From contig NZ_JABJXD010000009.1 of assembly GCF_019093865.1 (NCBI RefSeq), positions 1 through 64,000 on the forward strand: a DNA stretch of 64,000 bases. The letters run 5' to 3'. This document shows, in pieces, positions 25,730 through 33,620 of this stretch. Source of the stretch: Lentibacillus saliphilus. Its GTDB lineage: Bacteria > Bacillota > Bacilli > Bacillales > Amphibacillaceae. The notes under the pieces are model-generated. The model saw nothing but the letters and a program-made list of their open reading frames with translations, was not told where the DNA came from and ran no database searches. Positions within the stretch are counted from its first letter, which is position 1. Each line of letters starts with the position of its first letter. The translations under genes were made by a program, and so were the position numbers.

Positions 25730-25756
25730 GGGGCAAGTCTTTGAAAAACTTGCTCC
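25730..25756 (+). terminator. Hairpin after degV
   Basis: GGGGCAAGT (25730-25738) pairs with ACTTGCTCC (25748-25756) with one wobble pair. No T-run follows, so termination is uncertain. Confidence 0.3.
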
Positions 25757-25796
25757 ACCTTCACTTAATCCCACTTAAAACCAAATCATTATTGAA

Positions 25797-27233
25797 ATGA
25801 GTGAGCATATGTCTTCTAACGATATGACGCCCTCTCAGGTCATTCCTCCCACTACAGACCTTGCCCAAATCTATGCTGGTAAATGCCTCCTGCGAAATGA
25901 AATCATGCTTGACAACATTCAATTCGAAGTCTTGCTTAATCAAGGCATTTTTAAACCTTTGCCATCCTTCCATCGAAAATTTCTGTGGCATCAATGCAAC
26001 CGATGTGGTAATGATAAAGCATCTCTTTTAGGTACGATTCCATGTGCGCGCTGTCATACTTCTCATCTATATTGTCGTAAATGCATTGAGATGGGGCGTG
26101 TTATGACATGTGAGCCCTTATACGCATGGGCTGGTCCTGATCCGATATGGCCCTGTCATTTGCAACCGTGTACGTGGGAAGGACAACTAACTTCAGCACA
26201 ACAACAAGGTGCCTCTTGTGTAGCAGATGCGATTACGCAAGGTCGTTCTGAGCTTTTAGTTTGGGCGGTATGTGGCGCTGGGAAAACAGAAATGCTTTTT
26301 CAAGGCATCACAGAGGCTTTAAAACAAGGAAAGCGCATATGTATTGCGACGCCGAGAGCGGATGTTGTACGCGAATTAAAGCCGCGGATGCAACGGGCAT
26401 TTAAGGGTGTCTCAATACAAGCCTTATTTGGTGGAAGTGCTGAGCGAGATGGGACGGCACAACTTATCATTGCTACGACGCATCAACTGCTTCGTTTTCA
26501 AAAAGCGTTTGATGTTATGATTATAGACGAAGTTGATGCTTTTCCCTTTCATGCTGATCCTTCTTTGCCGTTTGCTACGTATAGAGCGAAGAAAACGCTC
26601 GGGACAACGATCTATTTAACAGCTACACCTCGAAAACAACAACGGAATCGCATTAAACGACAGAAACTCCCGCACGTTTTTATCCCGAATCGTTACCACG
26701 GTCACCCTTTGCCTGTTCCTCAAATGCGCATGACTCGAACTTTAGCCAAAGCACTTAGAGCGTACTACTTACCTGATTCATGTATAACATGGTTAAAAAA
26801 ACGACAAAATCCTCAGAGACAGCTTCTTATTTTTATTCCAGAGATCGCATTAGCAAAACAGTTACTAACACCTCTTGCAAAAACCCTTATAACGGAACGC
26901 GTAATAGAGGATGTGGACAGTGTCTCATATGTACATGCTCATGATCCTGAACGCTTAGAAAAGGTCAAGCAGTTTAGACAAAAGGAATTAAGCGTATTGT
27001 TGACAACGACAATTTTAGAAAGAGGGGTAACGTTTCCGTCAGTTGATGTCATCGTCTTGAACGCTGGACACGACATCTTTGATGAAGCGGCACTCGTACA
27101 GATTTCGGGACGAGCTGGTCGAAGTGCAGATGATCCGACAGGTGAGGTGGTGTTTTTTCATGATGGAAAAACGGAGGCAATGATGCAAGCGATCAAGCAA
27201 ATAAAAATGATGAATGAGCGAGGTGGATTTTAA
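25797..27233 (+). CDS. comFA: Competence helicase ComFA
   Basis: A 478-residue SF2-type ATPase that helps pull transforming single-stranded DNA into the cell. An N-terminal four-cysteine zinc finger (CNRCGN, CARCHTSHLYCRKC, residues about 68-100) precedes the helicase core: AVCGAGKTEMLF (Walker A near 162), IIDEVDAF (DEAD-like), LTATPR, and C-terminal ERGVTFPSVDVI and QISGRAGRS. The ribosome site is weak. It directly abuts comFC; comFB, present between them in B. subtilis, is missing. I did not find a convincing pair of ComK boxes in the short gap upstream. Confidence 0.94.
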   Translation: MSEHMSSNDMTPSQVIPPTTDLAQIYAGKCLLRNEIMLDNIQFEVLLNQGIFKPLPSFHRKFLWHQCNRCGNDKASLLGTIPCARCHTSHLYCRKCIEMGRVMTCEPLYAWAGPDPIWPCHLQPCTWEGQLTSAQQQGASCVADAITQGRSELLVWAVCGAGKTEMLFQGITEALKQGKRICIATPRADVVRELKPRMQRAFKGVSIQALFGGSAERDGTAQLIIATTHQLLRFQKAFDVMIIDEVDAFPFHADPSLPFATYRAKKTLGTTIYLTATPRKQQRNRIKRQKLPHVFIPNRYHGHPLPVPQMRMTRTLAKALRAYYLPDSCITWLKKRQNPQRQLLIFIPEIALAKQLLTPLAKTLITERVIEDVDSVSYVHAHDPERLEKVKQFRQKELSVLLTTTILERGVTFPSVDVIVLNAGHDIFDEAALVQISGRAGRSADDPTGEVVFFHDGKTEAMMQAIKQIKMMNERGGF

Positions 27234-27920
27234 ATGGCAATTTGTCTATGGTGTGACTGTGATATTGTCCCTCATATTACGTGGCCATCATTATTTTCCC
27301 CGGAAAAGCCAACACGACTTTGCCAAGCGTGCACGTATCGACTTTATAAGCTACAAGGACCGCGCTGTCGTATATGCTCACGTGAAACGGAAGAGTCAAC
27401 ATGTCATGATTGTGCATGGTGGGCACAGTATTTTAACAATGAAGACGTGCTGGCTTTTAATTACGCAATTTATTTATATAATGACCATATGAAAGATATT
27501 ATTACAAAATGGAAATATCGTGGAGACTACGTTTTAGGACATATGTTTGCCGATGTATTTTATGAAACATTTCAACGCGTATTTTCTAATTTAAAGGAGG
27601 AGGTGCTCGTTGTACCGATTCCATTAAGTGATGAACGGTTGGCAGAAAGAGGATTTAATCAAGCTGAGATGCTCGCCCATTTCTTATGTGAGCAACCAAG
27701 CTCTTTTGTTGAACGGGTACAAGGAGAAAAACAATCAAAAAAAACGCGTCAGGAACGTATTTTATCAAAGAATCACTTTAAAATTAAGAAACGTATTAAC
27801 AAACCGGTCATTTTGGTCGATGATATTTATACAACGGGTGCGACTTTACGCCACGTTGCTGTGCAATTAAGGAAGAACGGATGTCCGAAAGTTTATGGAT
27901 TTACGCTTGCTAGAGGTTGA
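27234..27920 (+). CDS. comFC: ComFC-like phosphoribosyltransferase-fold competence protein
   Basis: A 228-residue protein. An N-terminal zinc-ribbon-like region (CLWCDCDI, CQACTYRL, CRICSRE, CHDCAWW) precedes a phosphoribosyltransferase-type domain with PIPLSDERLAERGFNQAEML and the PRPP-binding loop VILVDDIYTTGATL. It works with ComFA in transformation; some homologues take part in DNA repair. Its ATG follows the comFA stop directly, so translation is coupled. Length and motifs match the ComF/GntX family. Confidence 0.92.
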   Translation: MAICLWCDCDIVPHITWPSLFSPEKPTRLCQACTYRLYKLQGPRCRICSRETEESTCHDCAWWAQYFNNEDVLAFNYAIYLYNDHMKDIITKWKYRGDYVLGHMFADVFYETFQRVFSNLKEEVLVVPIPLSDERLAERGFNQAEMLAHFLCEQPSSFVERVQGEKQSKKTRQERILSKNHFKIKKRINKPVILVDDIYTTGATLRHVAVQLRKNGCPKVYGFTLARG

Positions 27921-28060
27921 CACAAGCTGGATATAGCTATTCTAGCAATGATACGGGTATGTTATAATTTATTTTGATGGGTTGATTGAAAGGTTGTAAG
28001 CGTAATAACTTGCTATGAACATTATTGATTAAATTCATACATATATAGGAGGCGGACCAT

Positions 28061-28483
28061 ATGGCTGAATTGGCAAATTGCGCACGCTGTGATGCAGTGT
28101 TCGTCAAAACGATAAGAGATATTTGTCCTGATTGTTATAAAGAGGAAGAACGTGCATTTGAAGTTGTGTATCAATTTTTACGTCAACGTAAAAATCGTGA
28201 AGCAACACTACCAGAAATTGTAGATGCTACAGGTGTTGAAGAAGAGCTTATCATTAAATTTGTTAAAGAAAAACGGTTGCGTACGACAGAATTTCCTAAA
28301 CTCGCTTATCCGTGTGAAACATGTGGGGCAGATATTGCGACTGGACGTCTTTGTGAAGAGTGCTCCAATGAGCTCAAAGATCAACTTGCTTATCATGAGC
28401 GGATTGAACAGTTTGAAAAGGACAAAGCAAAAAAAGAAAAAGAACGTGTTCACGCATACTACACGTTAGATCGGCATAAATAA
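28061..28483 (+). CDS. yvyF: Flagellar-operon protein YvyF
   Basis: A 140-residue protein with two zinc-binding cysteine clusters: CARCDAVF-x8-CPDC at residues 7-25 and CETCGADIATGRLCEEC near 87-103. A helix-turn-helix-like middle (TLPEIVDATGVEEELIIKFV) and a charged C-terminal coiled coil complete it. It matches YvyF, always placed before flgM in Bacilli; it may regulate flagellar genes but has no proven biochemical role. GGAGGCGG precedes the ATG. Confidence 0.88.
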   Translation: MAELANCARCDAVFVKTIRDICPDCYKEEERAFEVVYQFLRQRKNREATLPEIVDATGVEEELIIKFVKEKRLRTTEFPKLAYPCETCGADIATGRLCEECSNELKDQLAYHERIEQFEKDKAKKEKERVHAYYTLDRHK

Positions 28484-28486
28484 CGT

Positions 28487-28513
28487 TGAACTTTTTACGG
28501 CTATGGCCGATAT
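28487..28513 (+). promoter_or_regulatory. Sigma-D promoter of flgM
   Basis: TGAA (28487-28490), a 15-base spacer and a perfect GCCGATAT (28506-28513) match the sigma-D consensus TAAA-N15-GCCGATAT at 11 of 12 positions. It lies 54 bases before flgM, as in the B. subtilis flgM region. Confidence 0.8.
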
Positions 28514-28567
28514 AAATAGAAATGGTATATGCACGGTTTGGATATTTTTTAATGTGAGGTGAGTGTT

Positions 28568-28834
28568 ATGAAGATATATGGGCCGAATCAATCTCAGTTT
28601 AACCCATATCACAGGCAGATACACAAGCAAACTGAGCCAGAAAAAGGTTCAGAGCAAAAGGATCATATCGAAATTTCTAACAAGGCTAAGCAATTGCAAG
28701 AACACGAACAAGTAGATTCGAAGCGTGCAGCTTATGTGGAAGAGATTAAGCAGGCAGTTGAATCAGGCGACTATCAAATGAATGCCGCCAAAACAGTTGA
28801 AAAGATGCTTGCATTCTGGTCAACACGGTCTTAA
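28568..28834 (+). CDS. flgM: Anti-sigma-D factor FlgM
   Basis: An 88-residue regulator. The C-terminal half, EQVDSKRAAYVEEIKQAVES then GDYQMNAAKTVEKML, is the sigma-binding FlgM domain; the N-terminal half is polar and probably unfolded. FlgM holds sigma-D inactive until the hook is finished, then late flagellar genes are switched on. The ATG at 28568 follows GAGGTGAG; a GTG nine bases earlier is inside the ribosome site. Its own sigma-D promoter gives feedback control. Confidence 0.92.
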   Translation: MKIYGPNQSQFNPYHRQIHKQTEPEKGSEQKDHIEISNKAKQLQEHEQVDSKRAAYVEEIKQAVESGDYQMNAAKTVEKMLAFWSTRS

Positions 28835-28849
28835 AGGAGGACGCGTCAT

Positions 28850-29332
28850 ATGTCCGTAACGGCAATCGTTACATCTATTGAGGATTTAACTGAAATTCAT
28901 CATGAAATGCTAGATAATTCAAATCAAAAAACAGAAGCATTGAAGCTTGGAAATACGGATGACTTGCAAAGGGTACTGGTTAAAGAACGCAAGCTTGCAC
29001 GAAAGCTTGAGCAAGCAGAGCAACGTCGGCAAACGATTGTAAATGAATGGTTTGCCAGTCATGCTGTTAATGAAGAGGCAACCTTGACGTACTTACTCGA
29101 TACGCTATCAGGTCATGAAAAAATGCTCGTAGAACAGTCATCTGTTGAATTAATTGAAAAGATGTCGGCATTAAAGCAACAAGAGCAGCTTAATATGGCC
29201 TTGCTTCAGCAATCTATGCAATATGTTCAGTTGTCGCTTGATATGATTCAACCGTCTATATCTACGATGAACTATGGGCATAAAGCGGATGCATCAGTCA
29301 ATGACCGTTCTGTCTTTGATTCAAAAGCTTAA
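28850..29332 (+). CDS. flgN: Flagellar export chaperone FlgN
   Basis: A 160-residue helical protein (corresponds to yvyG of B. subtilis). FlgN binds FlgK and FlgL and keeps them export-ready. It is a long antiparallel coiled coil with charged heptads from ERKLARKLEQAEQRRQTIV onward and an unordered tail. AAAGGAGG sits nine bases before the ATG. It lies directly between flgM and flgK, which supports the call because sequence conservation in this family is low. Confidence 0.9.
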   Translation: MSVTAIVTSIEDLTEIHHEMLDNSNQKTEALKLGNTDDLQRVLVKERKLARKLEQAEQRRQTIVNEWFASHAVNEEATLTYLLDTLSGHEKMLVEQSSVELIEKMSALKQQEQLNMALLQQSMQYVQLSLDMIQPSISTMNYGHKADASVNDRSVFDSKA

Positions 29333-29370
29333 CAGAGCGCAATATTAAGATTTATATGGGAGGAAAGTCA

Positions 29371-30831
29371 ATGAGCACGTTTCACGGTCTGGAAATGGCC
29401 AAACAATCATTGTTTACGCAGCAGTCAGCGCTTTACACAACCGGGCATAACTTAGCGAACGCAAATACAAAGGGCTATTCACGACAGAGGGTTAATTTTG
29501 AAACGATGTCTCCCTATCCTTCAGCGTCCCGTAACCGGCCTGAAATACCTGGTCAAATGGGCACAGGTGTAAGGGCTGGAAGTATTGAACGCGTTCGAAA
29601 CCAGTTTTTAGATATGCAGTATCGTTCTGAGAACAGTCAATCTACATATTGGGGAGCAAAATCAAATGCACTCGATCGGCTTGAACGGCTCATGAACGAA
29701 CCGACAGATAGTGGTATATCTCAAACAATGGAACAATTTTGGCAATCATTACAAGACTTAGCAGCGAACCCAGAGAATTCTGGTGCACAGTCTGTTGTCG
29801 CAGAACGAGCTAAGGCTTTGACAGATACATTTAATTACACATCAAATTCAATAGAGGCAATTCGCGATGATTTGGAGCAGGAAATCAAGCACAACGTTGA
29901 TACAGTTAACACACTCGTTAAAAGCATTCACGCAATTAACGAACAGATTAAACAAATAGAGCCACACGGGTATTTGCCAAATGATTTATATGATAAGCGC
30001 GACCGTTTGATAGACGAGTTATCAGGTATTGTCGATATCTCCGTTGAACGAAAAGAGAGTTATCCAGGTGCTTCGGATATTGCAGATGGCATCGTAGAAA
30101 TCTCGATGGTTGGTCAGCCGGGAGATCCAAAAGTGGTGTTGCTTGATGATACTGTTCATGAAATGAAGGTTAGTTTTAATGGGGATCAAGACGCAGTTGA
30201 TCAATTAACTGTGGACGGGACAGATGTGCTGCCGAGCTTTACTTCAAATGGCCAGCTTAGAGGACTAATAGAATCATATGGTTATATGAAGGGTGGATCA
30301 GTAGAAGGGTCTTATCCTAAAATGCATGAGGACTTAAATAAGATGGTTAAATCTATGGCGACGGTGTTTAACAACATTCACGACACGCCACCATTCTTTA
30401 CAGGGTTTGGCACAGATCCAGCTGCAGGTAATATCGATGTGTCCGATGTGATTATGGATGACCCAGAAAACATTATGGTATCTGATACTGGATATGGTGA
30501 TATTGCATTAGAGTTATCAAACATCTTCTCGGAAGTATTTCCTACAGCTGATGGCGGCCTAGGTGATACGTCCATTAATAAATTTTTTGAAGGTATGATT
30601 GGTCGGCTCGGTGTTGAGGCACAAGAGGCTAATACGATGAAGGATAATACAGATATTTTAAAACACCAAGTCGAAGAACAGCGTATGTCTGTTAGCGCTG
30701 TGTCCCTTGATGAAGAAATGTCCAATATGATTAAATTTCAGCATGCTTATAACGCAGCTGCAAGAAGTATGACAGCAGTTGATGAGATGATTGATCGTAT
30801 TATTAATAATATGGGACTTGTAGGAAGGTAG
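29371..30831 (+). CDS. flgK: Flagellar hook-filament junction protein FlgK
   Basis: A 486-residue exported rod/hook-type protein. The N-terminus, STFHGLEMAKQSLFTQQSAL with the flagellar rod motif NLANANTKGYSRQ, and the C-terminus, DEEMSNMIKFQHAYNAAARS, form the coiled-coil core; the middle is variable. It forms the first ring between hook and filament. The ATG at 29371 follows GGGAGGAAAG; the frame open from 29356 starts inside the ribosome site. Typical length for Bacilli FlgK is about 500. Confidence 0.94.
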   Translation: MSTFHGLEMAKQSLFTQQSALYTTGHNLANANTKGYSRQRVNFETMSPYPSASRNRPEIPGQMGTGVRAGSIERVRNQFLDMQYRSENSQSTYWGAKSNALDRLERLMNEPTDSGISQTMEQFWQSLQDLAANPENSGAQSVVAERAKALTDTFNYTSNSIEAIRDDLEQEIKHNVDTVNTLVKSIHAINEQIKQIEPHGYLPNDLYDKRDRLIDELSGIVDISVERKESYPGASDIADGIVEISMVGQPGDPKVVLLDDTVHEMKVSFNGDQDAVDQLTVDGTDVLPSFTSNGQLRGLIESYGYMKGGSVEGSYPKMHEDLNKMVKSMATVFNNIHDTPPFFTGFGTDPAAGNIDVSDVIMDDPENIMVSDTGYGDIALELSNIFSEVFPTADGGLGDTSINKFFEGMIGRLGVEAQEANTMKDNTDILKHQVEEQRMSVSAVSLDEEMSNMIKFQHAYNAAARSMTAVDEMIDRIINNMGLVGR

Positions 30832-30840
30832 GCGAGCTTA

Positions 30841-31716
30841 ATGCGTGTGACACAAGGCATGATTTCTAATAATATGCTACGAAATCTATCAAACAGTTAT
30901 GCTAATCTCAGTACATATCTTGAACAAGTATCTACTGGGAAGAAAATCAACCGTCCGTCTGACGATCCAGTTATCGCCATGAAAGGCATTAACTTTCGGC
31001 GTCAAGTAACAGAGGTTGAGCAATATAAAAGAAATGTCGGTGAAGTTCATAATTGGATGGACAACACTGATTCGGCACTGGACAAAACGACAAAAGCGCT
31101 CCATAAGTTGAGGGAACTAGCTGTTCAAGCAAGCAACGACACATTAGATGAGTCAGAACGAAAAAATGTCATGGAAGAAGTTGAGCAAATCAAAGAACAC
31201 CTTGTTGACATTGCTAACACCAAAGTGAATGATAAATATATTTTCAATGGTGTTAAAACGACAGACAAACCATTCAATGACGATGGAACCACCACAGCTG
31301 AATTTAATACAGACGCTGTTAACATTGAAGTATCTAAAGGCATCAACATACAGGCAAATATAAACCCTTCAGATGTTTTTTCAGACGACTTTTTCGGGAG
31401 AGTTGATGATTTTGTTGATGCATTAGGCGCAAATGATCAAGATGCTATTAATCAATCAATCGGTGCACTTGATGTTAATATTGAAAATACGATTAATACG
31501 AGAGCAGATCTCGGTGCTCGGATGAACAGATTAGAATTAATTGAAAATCGTCTTGGTGAACAAGAAGTCATCGCCAAGAAAACGATGAGTGACAACGAAG
31601 ATATCGATTATGAAAAGGCAATTACTGATTTAATTACGCAAGAAAGTCTACATCGTGCAGCGTTGGCTGCTGGATCACGCATTATTCAACCGACCTTGCT
31701 CGACTTTCTCCGGTAA
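30841..31716 (+). CDS. flgL: Flagellar hook-filament junction protein FlgL
   Basis: A 291-residue flagellin-fold protein forming the second junction ring. The N-terminal signature MRVTQGMISNNMLRNL and STGKKINRPSDDP, and the C-terminal helical region ending in LIIQ-type ITDLITQESLHRAALAAGSR, are typical. Nine bases separate it from flgK. It is closely related to flagellin but its position and start identify FlgL; no flagellin gene is present in the window. A terminator follows. Confidence 0.94.
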   Translation: MRVTQGMISNNMLRNLSNSYANLSTYLEQVSTGKKINRPSDDPVIAMKGINFRRQVTEVEQYKRNVGEVHNWMDNTDSALDKTTKALHKLRELAVQASNDTLDESERKNVMEEVEQIKEHLVDIANTKVNDKYIFNGVKTTDKPFNDDGTTTAEFNTDAVNIEVSKGINIQANINPSDVFSDDFFGRVDDFVDALGANDQDAINQSIGALDVNIENTINTRADLGARMNRLELIENRLGEQEVIAKKTMSDNEDIDYEKAITDLITQESLHRAALAAGSRIIQPTLLDFLR

Positions 31717-31728
31717 AATGAGTACAAG

Positions 31729-31769
31729 AACTCTGGTGTCCGACTTTGTATGAGACCAGAGTTTTTCTT
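31729..31769 (+). terminator. Terminator after flgL
   Basis: AACTCTGGT (31729-31737) and ACCAGAGTT (31755-31763) are perfect arms, followed by TTTCTTT. Confidence 0.65.
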
Positions 31770-31867
31770 TATATTTACACCTTTAGATTTGGCAGTCTAA
31801 ATGATATTTAACAACTATGTCTATAATTAATTTATAAGCGTTTTTATTGGGGATAGGAGGTGATAGA

Positions 31868-32434
31868 ATGGAAATGCCACAGATTCGTATGCAGTCGCAA
31901 ATGGGACGAATCGCGATTCACCAAACGAAGGGTGTCCAACGCATAGAACAGCCTCGTGCTGATCTGTCTATTGAACAACCGAAAGCGAATTTGACCATAC
32001 GAACAGATAAGGGTAAGCTCACAATCGATCAAACAAAGGCGTGGGCTGATATGAATTTAATGAATATTACAGAGCGGAATACACAACATGCCCGTGAGGG
32101 GCTTCAGGCGGCTATAGAAGGAGCGGCGCGCCGGGCAACACAAGGTCGAGCGCTCATGGAAATAGAACATAAAGGAAATCCAATTATTCAACAAGCTGGA
32201 GAAAATAGTACACGTCCACATAAAAAGCTCGGCATTACATTCATCCCTTCAGCTCAATCCGTTGAAATAAATTATGAACCAGCACAAGTGGAAATTAATG
32301 CACAGGCCAATGAGCCGATTATAAATGCAACAATGCAAAAACCAATCCATGATTACGAGCCTGGTCGTGTAAATATAGAAATGGAACAGTATCCTAATTT
32401 AGAGATTGACTTTCACATTCCAAAAGTCAACTAA
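31868..32434 (+). CDS. yviE: DUF6470-family protein YviE
   Basis: A 188-residue protein located as in B. subtilis between flgL and fliW. It has repeated amphipathic stretches of the type xIRTDKGKLTIDQTKAWADM and IEQPRADLSIEQPKA, a sequence style particular to YviE-like proteins. No catalytic motif, signal or membrane segment is seen. Its function is unknown; conservation in the flagellar cluster suggests a motility accessory role. ATAGGAGGTGA precedes the ATG at 31868. Confidence 0.8.
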   Translation: MEMPQIRMQSQMGRIAIHQTKGVQRIEQPRADLSIEQPKANLTIRTDKGKLTIDQTKAWADMNLMNITERNTQHAREGLQAAIEGAARRATQGRALMEIEHKGNPIIQQAGENSTRPHKKLGITFIPSAQSVEINYEPAQVEINAQANEPIINATMQKPIHDYEPGRVNIEMEQYPNLEIDFHIPKVN

Positions 32435-32490
32435 CCATAGGGATTATGTATAGAAAGAAAAATTGTTTCGTTCGTTCAAAGGAGTGTTGC

Positions 32491-32949
32491 ATGAAGATGG
32501 GAATTATAAAAACGAAATATTTAGGTGAAGTGGATGTGAAAACATCTGACATCTTTAGGTTTAAATCAGGTTTACCTGGTTTCGGTGAAGAAACGGAATT
32601 TGTTATGTTAGACCTACCTGGGGATAGCGCGTTTCAGATTATGCAGTCCTTTAACACACCTCATTTAGCATTTATCGTAACGAATCCCCATTTACTTTAC
32701 CAAGATTATGAATTTGAATTAGATGCGTCAATCGCTGAGCAGCTTGAGATAGAACATGAAGCAGATGTGGCTGTTGTCGTGATCGTAACGTTAAAGGATG
32801 CGTTAGAGCAAAGTACGATCAATTTGAAAGGACCAATTATCCTCAATACAAAGGCTCGTACAGGAAAGCAATACATATTGCAAGATGAGACGTATCCAGT
32901 TAAAGCACCTTTAACACCGCCTGTTCAACCTGGGGTGAAAGGGGATTAA
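32491..32949 (+). CDS. fliW: Flagellar assembly factor FliW
   Basis: A 152-residue protein that binds flagellin and CsrA in turn: when flagellin is exported, FliW sequesters CsrA and frees flagellin mRNA for translation. Family phrases: FKSGLPGFGEETEFVML, FNTPHLAFIVTNPHLLYQDY, and LKGPIILNTKARTGKQYIL. The ATG at 32491 follows AAAGGAGTG; the upstream in-frame extension (MYRKKNCF) is not family-like. It is followed after three bases by csrA. Confidence 0.93.
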   Translation: MKMGIIKTKYLGEVDVKTSDIFRFKSGLPGFGEETEFVMLDLPGDSAFQIMQSFNTPHLAFIVTNPHLLYQDYEFELDASIAEQLEIEHEADVAVVVIVTLKDALEQSTINLKGPIILNTKARTGKQYILQDETYPVKAPLTPPVQPGVKGD

Positions 32950-32952
32950 AAG

Positions 32953-33180
32953 ATGCTCATTCTATCTAGAAAATTAAAAGAATCCATCCGGATTGGCGAT
33001 AACATTGAAATTAAGGTGCTGGAAATCATCGGTGATCAAGTTAAATTGGGAATAGACGCACCTAAGGCAATTGATATCCATAGGAGCGAAGTATATATGC
33101 AAATCCAAATGGAAAATAATGAAGCTGCTAATCTACCTGCTCATGTATTGAGCACATTGCCTGGAAAAGATGTTAAATAA
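32953..33180 (+). CDS. csrA: Carbon storage regulator / translational repressor CsrA
   Basis: A 75-residue RNA-binding protein. The canonical start [20 protein letters not shown] and the element [19 protein letters not shown] are both visible. As a dimer it binds GGA-containing loops near ribosome sites; in B. subtilis it represses hag under FliW control. Three bases separate it from fliW. The hag gene, normally next, is absent, so the main target must lie elsewhere. Confidence 0.96.
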   Translation: MLILSRKLKESIRIGDNIEIKVLEIIGDQVKLGIDAPKAIDIHRSEVYMQIQMENNEAANLPAHVLSTLPGKDVK

Positions 33181-33192
33181 CTTATAACCCTT

Positions 33193-33218
33193 TAAAAAAG
33201 ACGTTACTTAACCGATAT
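33193..33218 (+). promoter_or_regulatory. Sigma-D promoter upstream of flaG-fliD
   Basis: TAAA (33193-33196), a 14-base spacer and ACCGATAT (33211-33218) match the sigma-D consensus at 11 of 12 positions. In B. subtilis the sigma-D promoter at this place drives hag; here it leads into flaG. Confidence 0.75.
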
Positions 33219-33234
33219 AAAAATAAACCAATCG

Positions 33235-33255
33235 GTGAGGAGTTGTACGGAATGA
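33235..33255 (+). promoter_or_regulatory. Possible CsrA-binding site overlapping the flaG ribosome site and start
   Basis: The leader contains two GGA cores, in GAGGAG (33237-33242) and ACGGA (33247-33251). The second, read GTACGGAATG, is close to the CsrA consensus RUACARGGAUGU. CsrA bound here would block translation of flaG. This is inference from motif and from the neighbouring fliW-csrA genes. Confidence 0.35.
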
Positions 33256-33602
33256 AAGTTGCACAAACGCAAGGCCTTTCTAAAGAAGTGACGCCCAATA
33301 CACATCAAGCCTTATTGCCAAGTAAAGGGCAAAAGCCTAATGAATCAAAGGCAGATCTCTATGAGGGAGACGTTATCTCCACCGACAAGATTCAGAATGC
33401 TGTAACGAAAATGAATGAATTCACAAAACCTCTGCAAACGGATTTGAGGTTTCAGCTTCATGAGGATTTAAATGAATATTACGTTACAGTTGTAGATCCT
33501 TTAACAGATGAAGTTATAAAAGAGATACCACCGAAGAAAATGCTTGATATGTATGCAGCAATGGCTGAATTTATGGGGTTAATGGTTGACGAAAGGATAT
33601 AG
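33252..33602 (+). CDS. flaG: FlaG-family flagellar protein
   Basis: A 116-residue protein (B. subtilis yvyC). The C-terminal FlaG domain is clear: LRFQLHEDLNEYYVTVVDPL, TDEVIKEIPPKKMLDMYAAM and the closing AEFMGLMVDERI. FlaG influences filament length or filament-cap function; its mechanism is unclear. The ATG at 33252 follows GGTGAGGAG. It is 18 bases before fliD and led by a sigma-D promoter. Confidence 0.88.
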   Translation: MKVAQTQGLSKEVTPNTHQALLPSKGQKPNESKADLYEGDVISTDKIQNAVTKMNEFTKPLQTDLRFQLHEDLNEYYVTVVDPLTDEVIKEIPPKKMLDMYAAMAEFMGLMVDERI

Positions 33603-33620
33603 ACTTTAGGAGGAATTGAG

